A stretch of DNA of 18,329 nucleotides from DASZPL01 sp035550315 (GTDB lineage: Bacteria > Actinomycetota > Actinomycetes > JAFAQI01). The translations under genes were made by a program, and so were the position numbers. Positions 1-6,753 of the stretch are shown piece after piece. The notes below the pieces were generated by a model. The model saw only the letters and a program-made list of their open reading frames with translations. It had not been told where the DNA came from and made no database searches. Location: the NCBI GenBank assembly GCA_035550315.1, contig DASZPL010000165.1:1-18329 (forward strand). Direction: 5' to 3'. Each line of letters opens with the position of its first letter. The first letter of the stretch is position 1.

Positions 1-794
1 CGCAGCAGGCGCGCCCCGCGCCGCAACCGCGGCGTCGAGGCGACGGTCGCGGCGCGGATGACGTCGTGGCCGGCCGCAACGCGGTCGTCGAGGCGCTGCG
101 CGCCGCGGTGCCGGCCACGACGATGTACCTCGCGTCAGGCCTGGACCGCGACGATCGGCTGATCGAGGCGGCCCGGCTGGCCAAGGAGCACGAGATCGCG
201 ATCATCGAGACCGGCCGCCCGGAGCTCGACCGGCTCAGTGGCGGCGCTGCGCACCAAGGCATCGCGCTCGCGGTGCGTCCGTTCGACTACGCCCATCCCG
301 ACGACTTGCTGCGCCGGGTGCTCGAGTCGACCGATGCGCCGCTCGTCGTGGCACTCGACGGGGTGACGGACCCGCACAACCTCGGCGCGGTGGTGCGCTC
401 GGCTGCGGCGTTCGGCGCCCACGGCGTGCTGCTGCCGCAGCGCAGGTCGGTGGGGGTGACGCCGTCGGCGTGGAAGGCGAGCGCGGGGGCGCTCGCCCGG
501 TTGCCGGTCGCTCGCGCGACGAACCTGGTCCGGGCGCTCACGTCGTACGCCGACGCCGGGCTGATGGTCGTCGGTCTCGACGGCCGGGGCGAGCTCGACC
601 TCGACGGCTTCGAGCTGGCGACCGGGCCCCTGGTCGTGGTGGTCGGCGCCGAGGGCGCGGGGCTGTCGCGACTGGTCCGGGAGCGCTGCGACCTCACCCT
701 GCGGATCCCGCTGGCCGGGCCGGTGGAGTCGCTCAACGCCTCGGTCGCCGCCGGGATCGCACTCGCCGAAGTGGCCCGTCGCCGGCGCGGCTGA
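1..794 (+). CDS. rlmB: 23S rRNA (guanosine-2'-O-)-methyltransferase RlmB, 5' truncated
   Basis: SpoU-family (SPOUT, knotted-fold) methyltransferase that 2'-O-methylates a guanosine in 23S rRNA using SAM. The frame is open from base 3 to the TGA at 792-794. The basic, Arg/Pro/Gly-rich stretch before residue AGRNAVVEAL is the usual actinobacterial N-terminal extension, so the true start lies upstream of the window and the GTG at 66 is internal. The N-terminal substrate-binding domain starts at about base 60. The three SPOUT motifs are in order: DPHNLGAVVRSA (about 369-404), VVGAEGAGLS (about 639-668) and IPLAGPVESLNAS (about 702-740). Followed by a strong intrinsic terminator and then sigH; rlmB close to sigH is also the Bacillus order. 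Family is certain; the exact target nucleotide is inferred from the family. Confidence 0.93.
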   Translation, partial: QQARPAPQPRRRGDGRGADDVVAGRNAVVEALRAAVPATTMYLASGLDRDDRLIEAARLAKEHEIAIIETGRPELDRLSGGAAHQGIALAVRPFDYAHPDDLLRRVLESTDAPLVVALDGVTDPHNLGAVVRSAAAFGAHGVLLPQRRSVGVTPSAWKASAGALARLPVARATNLVRALTSYADAGLMVVGLDGRGELDLDGFELATGPLVVVVGAEGAGLSRLVRERCDLTLRIPLAGPVESLNASVAAGIALAEVARRRRG

Positions 795-830
795 GGGCGG
801 TCAGCGCTCGGTGCAGCGGGCCCGGTAGGG

Positions 831-852
831 CCGGCCGGCGCGGCCGGTTTTC
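831..852 (+). terminator. Intrinsic terminator of rlmB
   Basis: Perfect 7-bp GC stem CCGGCCG (831-837) / CGGCCGG (841-847) with a 3-nt loop, followed directly by TTTT (848-851), 37 bases after the rlmB stop. The rest of the 264-base gap before sigH (853-1058) has a 10-bp palindrome GACCCGGGTC at 897-906 and a small hairpin TCCGA/TCGGA at 918-931. TACGAT at 1008-1013 could be a -10 box. I see no convincing -35 box and no gene. Confidence 0.8.
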
Positions 853-1058
853 CTCGCCGATCTTGTGAGACGCGACGAGGGGCATTTTCCCGGTGAGACC
901 CGGGTCACAGGGTTTTGTCCGAAAAGTCGGATTTATCCGCCCGCAACTCCAAGGTCGCTCGCTCGTTGTTGTGACGAGGCCCGATGTTCACCGGCCGGTC
1001 ACGAACCTACGATTCGTCACTGGTCGTGCCAGTTGCCCAGCGTTGAGAGGCCTGACCT

Positions 1059-1721
1059 ATGCGTTCAGCGAGGGTGCACCCGGTTGCGCCCGTGGCACGC
1101 CGTGAGGACGACGACGACGCGCTCGTCGCCGCCGCCCGGGCGGGCGACGACTACGCACTCAGCGACCTGCTCACCAAGTACCGCGGCTTCGCCCGGTCGA
1201 AGGCACGCTCCTACTTCCTGGTCGGGGCCGACCACGAGGACATCGTCCAGGAGGGCATGATCGGCCTCTACAAGGCGATCCGCGACTTCAACCCGGAGCT
1301 CACGTCGAGCTTTCGCGCCTTCGCCGAGCTCTGCGTGACCCGCCAGATCATCACCGCGATCAAGACCGCGACCCGCCAGAAGCACGGACCGCTGAACAAC
1401 TACGTCTCGTTCTCCCGCCCGGTCGTCGCTGACGAGGACGGGGACCGCACGCTCGCCGACGTACTCCCGATGACCGCGGTCTGCGACCCAGCCGACCTGG
1501 TGATCTCCGCCGAGCGGATCCGGGCGCTGCAGGCCCACTTCGACGCGGCGCTGTCCGACCTCGAAGCCGAGGTGCTGCGGCTCTACATCGACGGCAAGAG
1601 CTACCACGAGATCGCGGCGGTGCTCGACCGGCACGTGAAGTCGATCGACAACGCGCTGCAGCGGATCAAGCGCAAGCTCGACGGTCACCTGCGGGCGCGG
1701 GAGATCGCTGACGCGTCGTGA
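1059..1721 (+). CDS. sigH: RNA polymerase sigma factor, SigH (Bacillus sigma-H) type
   Basis: Sigma-70 family factor of 220 aa that directs RNA polymerase to alternative promoters. Region 2 spans about residues 36-107 and is strikingly like Bacillus SigH: KARSYFLVGADHEDIVQEGM at 48-67 and AFAELCVTRQIITAIKTATR at 87-106. Region 4 helix-turn-helix is at about 165-208 (SYHEIAAVLDRHVKSIDNAL). There is no region 1.1 and no ECF-type linker, and no anti-sigma gene is adjacent. Start ATG 1059 has a GAGAGG Shine-Dalgarno at 1045-1050, 8 nt away; the acidic N-terminal 30 residues are lineage-specific. It follows rlmB, an order shared with Bacillus, so the neighbourhood supports orthology to sigH rather than to mycobacterial ECF 'SigH'. 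Its regulon in this organism cannot be read from the window. Confidence 0.9.
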   Translation: MRSARVHPVAPVARREDDDDALVAAARAGDDYALSDLLTKYRGFARSKARSYFLVGADHEDIVQEGMIGLYKAIRDFNPELTSSFRAFAELCVTRQIITAIKTATRQKHGPLNNYVSFSRPVVADEDGDRTLADVLPMTAVCDPADLVISAERIRALQAHFDAALSDLEAEVLRLYIDGKSYHEIAAVLDRHVKSIDNALQRIKRKLDGHLRAREIADAS

Positions 1722-3311
1722 TCACCGGGGCTTGATGCCCTGAGGTTGGTCGAAGACGTTGCGCCGGTCGTAGCTCCGTTTGACTTCGACCAGCCGCGGC
1801 AGGTTCGCGCCGTAGTACGCCCGCTGCGGGTCGACCAGCGTCGCGTCCGCGTAGTTCTGGTACGCCTGGCCGGTGCCGTAGGGCCGCAGCGTCGCATGAA
1901 TCGCGGCCAGCGACGACCGGTTGCGGGCCAGCGCTGCATCGCCGCCGCCGCGCCATCCCGCCGTGTACTGCGCGTTGAACAGCGCACCCCGATGGACGTA
2001 CGCCGTGGCGTCGGGGGCGAGGTCGTCGACCGCGCCGCCGAGCGCGTCGAGCGACACGCCGCCGTTGCCGAGGAGTGGATCGGCCGCGCGGCGTTCGACG
2101 GCTTGCACCATCGCCGCGATGCCTGCCGCGGGGATCGGGTCGTGGAAGTAGTCCGAGGCGCCGAGGAACGCCGCGCGCGGCAGCGTGCCGCCCGGCGTCT
2201 CGGCGCCGACGTGGCATTGCGCGAGCGTGAGGTCGGCGCACCCCGCTTCGAGCAGCATCGTCGACTCGTAGTCGTCGTCGGTGATCGAGCGGGTCGTCGG
2301 CGCGAGCGGCACCGCGGCAAGCAAGCTGTCGAGGTGGCCCGACAGGGCGCTGCTCGGACCGACGTGGACCGCGACGACCGACACGTTCGGGCCGGCCGAC
2401 TTGGTGTCGGGCGCGAGGACGTGGCAGGCCGACCACAGCTCGCGGGGCGCCGCGACGGCGAACGCCTGCCAGGCGCTCACCACGTCGGCGGCCGCCGACC
2501 ACGGCCAGACCAGGAAGGCGTGCGAGAGCGCTTCGGTCGGATGGGTCTGCACGGTCAGCGAGGTCACCACGCCGAAGCTGCCACCGCCGCCGCGCAGTGC
2601 CCAGAAGAGCTCGCCGTCGTGGTCGGCGTCGACGGTCTGCGCCGTGCTGTCGGCGGTGATTACCCGGGCGGCGGCGATCCGGTCACAGGTCAGGCCGTAC
2701 TTGCGGGTGACGACTCCGACCCCGCCGCCGAGTGCCAGCCCGGACAACCCGACGGACGGGCAGGACCCCGCAGGGATCGCGACACCCTGCGCAGCGAGGC
2801 CGGCGTACACGTCGACCAGCGCCGCGCCGGCGCCGATCGTCGCGGTGCCGTCGCCGACGTCGATGTCGTGCAGCCCACGCAGGTCGATCACCAGCCCGGG
2901 TCCGGTGGAGGCACCGATGTAGGAGTGGCCGCCGGACCTGATCGACAGCGGCAGACCGAACCGGTGCGCGAACGCGACGCATGCCGCGACGTCGCTCTCG
3001 GTCGCGACCGTCGCGACGGCCGCCGGGCGGACGTGGTCGAAGCGGGGGTCGAAGAGCAGGGAAGCCTCCTCGTACCCCGCCTCACCACGCCGTCGCAGCT
3101 CACCGGTCATGGCCTGTCGCAGCGCCCGCCAGTCGGTGGCGGCTGCGGTGGCGGGGGCGCTCGGCGGCTTGGGCGTCGGTGTCGGGGCCCGCGTACCGCT
3201 CGGCGCCACCGGCCGGCCGGAGCCGCCACTGCACGCGGCGAGGACGCCCGCCGCTCCCGTCCCCGCCAGCAGGCCGAGCGCCCGCCGACGAGTCAGCGGC
3301 ACCCCCGGCAT
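1722..3311 (-). CDS. Tat-exported FAD-dependent oxidase lipoprotein (BBE/GOOX type)
   Basis: 529-aa secreted flavoprotein of the vanillyl-alcohol-oxidase / berberine-bridge-enzyme superfamily, which oxidises sugars or secondary metabolites with O2. The N-terminus has a twin-arginine motif (TRRRALGLLAG, 7-17) and a lipobox (VLAAC, Cys27), then a Pro/Thr/Ala-rich linker to about residue 58. The FAD-binding PCMH domain runs from about 90 to 265. His129 (RSGGHSY) and Cys184 (GSCPSVG) fit the two covalent flavin attachment sites of bicovalent BBE/GOOX enzymes. The C-terminal BBE motif is at about 500-526 (LPRLVEVKRSYDRRNVFDQP). The substrate cannot be inferred. Start ATG 3309-3311 is the one that gives the full Tat n-region; the Shine-Dalgarno is weak (GAGAG about 11 nt upstream). 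Its stop overlaps the same TGATCA palindrome as the sigH stop. Confidence 0.88.
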   Translation of the reverse strand: MPGVPLTRRRALGLLAGTGAAGVLAACSGGSGRPVAPSGTRAPTPTPKPPSAPATAAATDWRALRQAMTGELRRRGEAGYEEASLLFDPRFDHVRPAAVATVATESDVAACVAFAHRFGLPLSIRSGGHSYIGASTGPGLVIDLRGLHDIDVGDGTATIGAGAALVDVYAGLAAQGVAIPAGSCPSVGLSGLALGGGVGVVTRKYGLTCDRIAAARVITADSTAQTVDADHDGELFWALRGGGGSFGVVTSLTVQTHPTEALSHAFLVWPWSAAADVVSAWQAFAVAAPRELWSACHVLAPDTKSAGPNVSVVAVHVGPSSALSGHLDSLLAAVPLAPTTRSITDDDYESTMLLEAGCADLTLAQCHVGAETPGGTLPRAAFLGASDYFHDPIPAAGIAAMVQAVERRAADPLLGNGGVSLDALGGAVDDLAPDATAYVHRGALFNAQYTAGWRGGGDAALARNRSSLAAIHATLRPYGTGQAYQNYADATLVDPQRAYYGANLPRLVEVKRSYDRRNVFDQPQGIKPR

Positions 3312-3359
3312 GCACAGAAGACTCTCGAAGCGCCGATTCGGTTGGCAGCCGCCGCGCTC

Positions 3360-3525
3360 TAGGGAATCACTGATTAATGCCGTCCGTCGCGAGCGGCGAT
3401 CCGGGCGGCGGCTGGCAAGGCGGAGGAGGAGCGCGGTAGCAGCGCTACCGCCGACGACGACAACGCGGTCCAGCCGTCGATCCGGGCGACGCGCAGCAGG
3501 ACATGCATGGATCAGTGATTCCCTA
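3360..3525. mobile_element. 166-bp MITE-like element with terminal inverted repeats
   Basis: Bounded by 21-bp inverted repeats (3360-3380 and 3505-3525) that match at 19 of 21 positions; the outer 15 bp (TAGGGAATCACTGAT) match perfectly. Both ends carry TA, so the element can be read as a 162-bp core flanked by a TA target duplication. TA targets are used by IS630/Tc1-mariner and by some IS5-family transposases. The interior has no credible gene, holds a perfect 8-bp hairpin (GCGGTAGC/GCTACCGC, 3433-3451) and an 11-bp direct repeat CGATCCGGGCG (3397-3407 and 3478-3488). It fills most of the 228-base gap between the oxidase gene and tRNA-Thr. Assignment as a non-autonomous transposon is inference; no transposase is present here. 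Confidence 0.6.
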
Positions 3526-3529
3526 ACCT
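3524..3529 (+). promoter_or_regulatory. Candidate -10 box of tRNA-Thr at the MITE junction
   Basis: TAACCT fits TANNNT and lies 10 bases upstream of the tRNA 5' end. Its first two bases are the terminal TA of the inverted-repeat element, so the upstream promoter half would now lie inside the element. No good -35 hexamer is seen at 16-18 bp. Low confidence. Confidence 0.3.
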
Positions 3530-3539
3530 TGGGGCGCTT

Positions 3540-3611
3540 GCCCCGTTAGCTCAGTGGTAGAGCACTCGCCTTGTAAGCGAGCGGTCGTCCGTTCAATCCG
3601 GACACGGGGCT
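3540..3611 (+). tRNA. tRNA-Thr (anticodon TGT)
   Basis: Complete cloverleaf of 72 nt. Acceptor stem GCCCCGT (3540-3546) pairs with ACGGGGC (3604-3610), with discriminator T at 3611. The D stem is GCTC/GAGC (3549-3563). The anticodon stem CTCGC/GCGAG encloses loop CTTGTAA, with anticodon TGT at 3572-3574. The T stem GTCCG/CGGAC encloses TTCAATC (3587-3603). The 3' CCA is not encoded. The glutamate dehydrogenase start follows after 30 bases, with no obvious terminator between. Confidence 0.96.
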
Positions 3612-3641
3612 CGGTGCTGTCGTCGGTGGCAGGATGAGCCC

Positions 3642-4913
3642 GTGGCCGATCAGACGTCCCAACCGGTCCGGCAGTCGGCGTGGCAGTCGGCGCAGCTGCA
3701 GCTCGCGGAGGCGGTCAAGCACCTCGGGCTCGACGACGGGATGTACCGGACGCTCGCGACGCCTCGGCGTGAGCTGACGGTGGCCATTCCGCTGCGCCGA
3801 GACGACGGCAACGTAGAGGTACTGCGCGGCTATCGCGTCCAGCACAACGACGCGCGGGGCCCGGCCAAGGGCGGGATCCGCTATCACCCGTCCACCGACA
3901 TCGACGAGGTGCGCGCCCTCGCGATGTGGATGACCTGGAAGTGCGCGTTGATCGGCATCCCGTACGGCGGCGCCAAGGGCGGCGTCACGATCGACCCGCG
4001 CCGTTACAGCCACTACGAGCTGGAACGGGTGACGCGGCGTTACGCCAGCGAGCTGTTCCCGATCGTCGGTCCGGAAAAGGACATCCCGGCGCCTGACGTC
4101 GGCACCGACGAGCAGACCATGGCGTGGTTCATGGACACCTTCTCGGTGCAGAAGGGCTACACCACCCCTGGGGTGGTCACCGGCAAGCCGCTCAGCGTCG
4201 GCGGGTCCGAAGGCCGCGGCGGTGCGACCAGCCGTGGGGTGCAGATCGCGGTCTTCGCAGCGCTGCGCGAGGCGGGCGTCGACCCGGTCGGCGCGACCGT
4301 CGCGGTGCAGGGCTTCGGCAAGGTCGGGGGGCTGGCCGCACAGTTCCTTCAGGAAGCCGGCTGCAAGGTGGTCGCGGTCTCCGATGTGGGGGGCGGTGCC
4401 TACAACGCGGCCGGACTCGATCCCGCCGCGATGCTCCGCGACGTCCGCGGCGGGCTGGCCACGGTCGCGGGCTATCCGGGCACGGACTCGATCACCAACG
4501 AGGACCTGCTGACCCTCGACGTCGACGTACTCGTGCCGGCAGCGCTCGAAGGCGTGATCCACAACGGCAACGCCGACGCGATCAAGGCGCGGTTCGTGGT
4601 CGAGGGCGCCAACGGCCCGACCACGCCCGACGCGGACGCGGTGCTCGAGAGCAAGGGCACCGTCGTCGTACCCGACATCCTGGCCAACTCGGGCGGGGTG
4701 GCGGTGTCCTACTTCGAGTGGGTGCAGGACATCCAGGTGTACTGGTGGTCCGAGCAAGAGGTGGTCAACCGGATGAAGGCGATCATGGAGCGCTCGTACG
4801 CCGACGTCGCCGCCGTGGCGCGCGAACGGGGGGTGTCCAAGCGGATCGCGGCGCAGATCATCGCCGTCGGGCGGGTGGCGGAGGCGCATCAGATCCGCGG
4901 TCTCTACCCGTGA
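3642..4913 (+). CDS. Glutamate dehydrogenase (Glu/Leu/Phe/Val dehydrogenase family)
   Basis: 423-aa cytoplasmic dehydrogenase interconverting glutamate and 2-oxoglutarate plus ammonium. The length fits the hexameric short (RocG/GudB-like) class. Lys76 (GPAKGG), Lys100, Lys112 (YGGAKGG) and Asp152 (APDVGT) are each offset by 13 from the known Clostridium symbiosum residues Lys89, Lys113, Lys125 and Asp165, so the substrate site and catalytic lysine are intact. The Rossmann motif GFGKVG is at 224-229. The GTG start at 3642 is chosen because AGGA (3631-3634) lies 7 nt upstream and the next upstream ATG (3634) is out of frame. It sits alone downstream of tRNA-Thr. Cofactor (NAD or NADP) is not decidable by eye; the length class favours NAD. 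Confidence 0.92.
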   Translation: MADQTSQPVRQSAWQSAQLQLAEAVKHLGLDDGMYRTLATPRRELTVAIPLRRDDGNVEVLRGYRVQHNDARGPAKGGIRYHPSTDIDEVRALAMWMTWKCALIGIPYGGAKGGVTIDPRRYSHYELERVTRRYASELFPIVGPEKDIPAPDVGTDEQTMAWFMDTFSVQKGYTTPGVVTGKPLSVGGSEGRGGATSRGVQIAVFAALREAGVDPVGATVAVQGFGKVGGLAAQFLQEAGCKVVAVSDVGGGAYNAAGLDPAAMLRDVRGGLATVAGYPGTDSITNEDLLTLDVDVLVPAALEGVIHNGNADAIKARFVVEGANGPTTPDADAVLESKGTVVVPDILANSGGVAVSYFEWVQDIQVYWWSEQEVVNRMKAIMERSYADVAAVARERGVSKRIAAQIIAVGRVAEAHQIRGLYP

Positions 4914-4969
4914 CGGGCCCCTGTTGCGTGACCTGTGAGCCCAGGCGTGCCAGAATGACATCGCTGTAG

Positions 4970-4981
4970 TTCGGCGCCGAA
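4970..4981. promoter_or_regulatory. 12-bp perfect palindrome upstream of the DUF3263 gene
   Basis: TTCGGCGCCGAA lies in the 86-base gap after the glutamate dehydrogenase gene, 7 bases before the AGGAG Shine-Dalgarno (4989-4993) of the next gene. It could be an operator or a short leader hairpin. No T-tract follows, so it is not a terminator. No convincing -35/-10 pair was found; CAGAAT at 4951-4956 is the best -10-like sequence. Confidence 0.35.
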
Positions 4982-4999
4982 CGATCGCAGGAGTCTGCC

Positions 5000-5293
5000 A
5001 TGAGCGTTGTTGGAGCGGTCTCTGACCGCGAACCCGCCAACGGCGAGCTCTCTGAGCGCGACAGCGCGATTCTGGAGTTCGAGCGGCAGTGGTGGAAGTA
5101 CGCCGGAGCCAAGGAGCAGGCGATCCGCGACCTGTTCGACATGTCGGCCACGCGCTACTACCAGGTCCTCAACGCCCTGCTCGACCGGCCGGAGGCGCTG
5201 GCTGCCGACCCGATGCTGGTCAAGCGGCTGCGCCGGATGCGGGCTGCCCGGCAGCGTCAGCGTTCGGCGCGCCGCCTCGGCTTCGAGGCCTGA
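5000..5293 (+). CDS. DUF3263 family small protein
   Basis: 97-aa soluble protein of an actinobacteria-specific family of unknown function; the mycobacterial counterpart is, from memory, Rv0430. The conserved core runs from about residue 18 to 85: RDSAILEFERQWWKYAGAKE, then a helix-turn-helix-like DLFDMSATRYYQVLNALLDR, then RPEALAADPMLVKRLRRMR. The C-terminus is very basic, so nucleic-acid binding is plausible but unproven. Start ATG 5000 has AGGAG (4989-4993) 6 nt upstream. It is first in the cluster with the LytR_C gene and otsB. The DUF3263 - LytR_C - (groEL nearby) order is the mycobacterial one. Confidence 0.88.
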   Translation: MSVVGAVSDREPANGELSERDSAILEFERQWWKYAGAKEQAIRDLFDMSATRYYQVLNALLDRPEALAADPMLVKRLRRMRAARQRQRSARRLGFEA

Positions 5294-5386
5294 CCCAAGG
5301 CTTTCGCCATCGCACCGCGGGGCTCGGGCTCGAAAGGGCCGTGGGTCGGTAGGCATCGCGCGCCGCCGAGCGCCGTTCGCAGGGTC

Positions 5387-5932
5387 ATGGTGCGCCTCGT
5401 CGCGCCGGTGGTTGCCGTCGTGGCGGTCGCTGCCGTCGTCCTCGTCGTGTACAAGGTAAACGGCCACTCGTCGGGCAAGGGCCCCGGTCCCGGCGTGGTC
5501 ACGGCGGCGACGACGCCGACACTGACACCCGACCCGACGCCCACGGTGACCGCGAGCAGCGCTGGTCCGACCCCGACCGCGAGTCGCCCGGCGAGTCCAC
5601 CGGCCCGGCACACCGCGCCTGCGGCCAAGCCGAAGCCCAAGCCCGATCAGACCGCCATGGCGCCGGTGCGGGTCTACAACAGCACCACGATCACCGGCTT
5701 GGCCCATCACGTCGCCGAGGAGATCCAGGCGCGCGGCTGGACCGTGATCGACGTCGGCAACGTCAGCGGCGCCTCGTCACTGACCACGCTGTACTACGCG
5801 CCGGGTCTGCATGCCGCCGCGCAGCACCTGGCCGGCGAGTTCTCCGGGATCCAGCGGGTCGTGCCGGACTCCGCCGCCGGCATCACCTTCAGCGGGCTCA
5901 CCTTGATCCTGACCGCCTCCTGGCACGACTAG
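5387..5932 (+). CDS. LytR_C domain membrane protein (VirR/Rv0431-like)
   Basis: 181-aa protein with one N-terminal transmembrane segment (about 4-23, Val/Ala-rich), a Pro/Thr/Ser/Ala/Lys-rich extracytoplasmic linker (about 35-90) and a C-terminal LytR_C domain (about 92-180; starts APVRVYNSTTITGLAHHVAE). No LCP catalytic domain is present, so this is the stand-alone LytR_C type, as in mycobacterial VirR, which is linked to envelope integrity and vesicle release. ATG 5387 is the first in-frame start after the DUF3263 stop; AGGG at 5381-5384 suits the GTG at 5390 almost better. It lies 93 bp behind the DUF3263 gene and in the same reading frame. otsB follows after 10 bp. Confidence 0.85.
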   Translation: MVRLVAPVVAVVAVAAVVLVVYKVNGHSSGKGPGPGVVTAATTPTLTPDPTPTVTASSAGPTPTASRPASPPARHTAPAAKPKPKPDQTAMAPVRVYNSTTITGLAHHVAEEIQARGWTVIDVGNVSGASSLTTLYYAPGLHAAAQHLAGEFSGIQRVVPDSAAGITFSGLTLILTASWHD

Positions 5933-5942
5933 ACCGACGACG

Positions 5943-6752
5943 ATGGCGGTCACGTCTGATGCCGTTGCGGCGTTGCTGGCCGACCCGTCGTCGGCGGTTG
6001 TGGCGGTGGACTTCGACGGGACCCTGGCTCCGATCGTGTCCCGCCCGCAGGACGCCCGGCCGGCGCCCGGTGCGGTCGACGCGCTGACCGCACTCGCGGC
6101 CCGGATCGGCGCCGTCGCGATCGTCAGCGGTCGGGCCGCCGAGGAGGTCCTCGGCCTCGCCGGGCTGACCGCGCAGTCCGGGATCCAGGTGCTCGGCCAC
6201 TACGGCTTGCAGAGCTGGCGCGAGGGTTCGCTGACCACGCCTGCGCCGGTCGAAGGCGTCGGACGTGCCCGCGCCCGGCTGGCCGAGCTGCTCGCGACGG
6301 CCGATCCCGGCGTACAGACGGAGGACAAGACGCACTCGGTCGCGGTCCACACCCGGGGCGCCGCCGACCCGACCGCAGCGCTCGCGGCGCTGCGCCCGGC
6401 GCTGCTGGAGCTCGCGGCCGACTGCGACCTGGAGGCGGTGCCCGGCCGCTATGTCATCGAGCTGCGCCCGCGCGGGGTCGACAAGGGGGAGGCGCTGCGC
6501 CGGCTGGTCACCGACTCCGGCGCGCGAACGGTGATCTACCTCGGCGACGACCTCGGCGACCTGCCGGCGTACGCCGAGGTGGAACGGCTGCGTCGCGACG
6601 CGGCGGTGTCGGGCTTGACGGTGGCGGTCGCCGACCCCGCGGACCCGGACTCGCCGCGGGAGGTGGCGGCACGCGCCGACCTCGTGCTGGCGGGTCCGGT
6701 TGCGGCGGTCGCGTGGCTGGCCGGTCTGGCCGACATGCTCGACGCCGGCTGA
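5943..6752 (+). CDS. otsB: Trehalose-6-phosphate phosphatase
   Basis: 269-aa HAD-superfamily phosphatase that removes the phosphate of trehalose 6-phosphate. All HAD motifs are present: motif I DFDGT (Asp23 nucleophile, Asp25 acid/base), motif II VSGR (61-64), motif III Lys181 (GVDKGEAL) and motif IV GDDLGD (Asp202, Asp203). The C2-type cap lies between motifs II and III. Length matches the short OtsB class. The ATG lies 10 bp after the LytR_C gene with only a weak Shine-Dalgarno, so translation probably depends on the upstream gene. Its stop is 1 bp from the stop of the opposing otsA. Confidence 0.92.
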   Translation: MAVTSDAVAALLADPSSAVVAVDFDGTLAPIVSRPQDARPAPGAVDALTALAARIGAVAIVSGRAAEEVLGLAGLTAQSGIQVLGHYGLQSWREGSLTTPAPVEGVGRARARLAELLATADPGVQTEDKTHSVAVHTRGAADPTAALAALRPALLELAADCDLEAVPGRYVIELRPRGVDKGEALRRLVTDSGARTVIYLGDDLGDLPAYAEVERLRRDAAVSGLTVAVADPADPDSPREVAARADLVLAGPVAAVAWLAGLADMLDAG

Positions 6753-6753
6753 C

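Noticed and set aside
865..1260. Small plus-strand frames in the gap between rlmB and sigH
   Set aside because: They run into sigH in another frame, have no Shine-Dalgarno and no recognisable sequence; codon use is unlike the neighbours.
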